The translations under genes and the position numbers were made by a program. A model generated the notes under the pieces. It made no database searches and was not told the origin of the DNA. It worked only from the letters and a program-made list of their open reading frames with translations. This document shows positions 4,603 to 5,099 of a stretch of DNA of 5,099 nt, piece after piece. The stretch spans positions 1 through 5,099 of the forward strand of contig CAZVEV010000380.1 of assembly GCA_964625865.1 (NCBI GenBank), read 5' to 3'. The stretch comes from CAZVEV01 sp964625865 (GTDB lineage Bacteria; Planctomycetota; Phycisphaerae; SM23-33). Position 1 is the stretch's first letter. Each line of letters opens with the position of its first letter.

Positions 4603-5099
4603 ATGGCTTTCACGCTTGCCCTTGGCGCCGCGGCGCCGGAGTTCGACCTGCCCGGGGTCGACGGGACCAATACCTCGCTGGCCGACTTCGCCGACGCGAA
4701 GCTCCTGATCGTCGTATTCAGTTGCAACCACTGTCCGTACGTCGTCGGCTCCGAAGACCGGATGAACGCCCTGTACGCCGAGTATGCCCCCAAGGGCGTG
4801 GCGATGGTGGCGATCAACTCCAACGAGACCGAAAACCACCCCACCGACTCGTTCGAGCACATGGTCCGGCGGGCGAAGGAAAAGGGCTTTCAGTTCCCGT
4901 ACCTCCGCGACGAGTCGCAGGAGGTCGCGCTGGCCTACGGCGCCCTGCGCACGCCGCACTACTACCTCTTCGACGCCGCCCGCCGCCTACGATACACCGG
5001 GCGCATGGACGACAACCCCCGCGTACCCGGCGCCGAGACCACCCACGAGTTGGCCGACGCCCTCGAGTATGAAACGGTAACCATTACCCGGCAGGCGCA
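4603..5099 (+). CDS. Thioredoxin/peroxiredoxin-fold (AhpC/TSA-like) protein with CNHC motif (partial, runs off right edge)
   Basis: 165 residues are visible and the frame is open at the right edge. It has the redoxin layout: GAAAPEFDLPGVDG at 8-21, the strand LLIVVFS (34-40) running into the active site CNHCPYV (41-47), VAMVAINSN (66-74), FPYLRDESQEVALAYG (98-113), the cis-proline segment RTPHYYLFD (116-124) and a final strand LRYTGRMDDN (129-138). Cys41 and Cys44 form a thioredoxin-type CxxC pair, so a thiol-disulfide exchange or peroxide-reducing role is likely. No signal peptide is seen, so it is probably cytoplasmic. The family often ends in a short basic tail that lies beyond the window. 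AAGGA seven bases before the ATG supports the start. It is divergent from the isomerase gene and probably not functionally linked to it. The physiological partner is unknown. Confidence 0.88.
   Translation, partial: MAFTLALGAAAPEFDLPGVDGTNTSLADFADAKLLIVVFSCNHCPYVVGSEDRMNALYAEYAPKGVAMVAINSNETENHPTDSFEHMVRRAKEKGFQFPYLRDESQEVALAYGALRTPHYYLFDAARRLRYTGRMDDNPRVPGAETTHELADALEYETVTITRQA

Noticed and set aside
4470..4862. Open reading frame continuing upstream of the isomerase GTG on the minus strand, giving a 702-residue product
   Set aside because: This extension runs antisense through the redoxin gene and the divergent promoter region. A good ribosome site fits the GTG at 4469, and the resulting 571 residues match the family length.
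1..5099. tRNA, rRNA or known riboswitch
   Set aside because: No cloverleaf with a T-loop, no rRNA-like sequence and no recognisable riboswitch core was seen on either strand.

Overview
The window is GC-rich bacterial DNA, judged by eye. It holds five protein-coding genes, of which the first and last are cut by the window edges. Gene style, a fucose isomerase-type enzyme, a redoxin with a CNHCPYV active site, and an intergenic stretch packed with AGCCC...GGGCT hairpins together recall Planctomycetota (perhaps Phycisphaerae). This is an impression, since no rRNA or other taxonomic marker is present.

Layout from left to right. (1) 1-214, minus: 71 N-terminal residues of a NifU C-terminal-domain (Fe-S scaffold) protein, with a convincing own promoter (TATAAT at 316-321). 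Its leader contains an imperfect second copy of the gene's own translation-start region. (2) 355-1620, minus: an ABC-type ATPase fused to a GNAT-like acetyltransferase domain (COG2401 architecture). (3) 1617-2237, minus: a ParB-like nuclease-domain protein. Genes 3 and 2 are read in that order, overlap by ATGA, and form a two-gene operon. (4) 2238-2753: a 516-base intergenic region. Its core (about 2377-2641) is a large imperfect palindrome made of two inverted copies of a three-hairpin unit around a 16-bp central inverted repeat. (5) 2754-4469, minus: a full-length L-fucose isomerase-like enzyme with a GTG start. (6) 4470-4602: a divergent promoter region. (7) 4603 to the right edge, plus: a thioredoxin/peroxiredoxin-fold protein, open to the edge.

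How the parts relate. The fucose isomerase, the redoxin and the NifU-like protein are ordinary metabolic or housekeeping genes, each with its own promoter signals. The ParB-like/ABC-GNAT pair sits between them as a tightly coupled unit of unknown role, of a kind plausibly derived from a phage or mobile element. The most unusual DNA is the nested hairpin cluster upstream of that pair. Its two arms differ by mutations that partly preserve base pairing.
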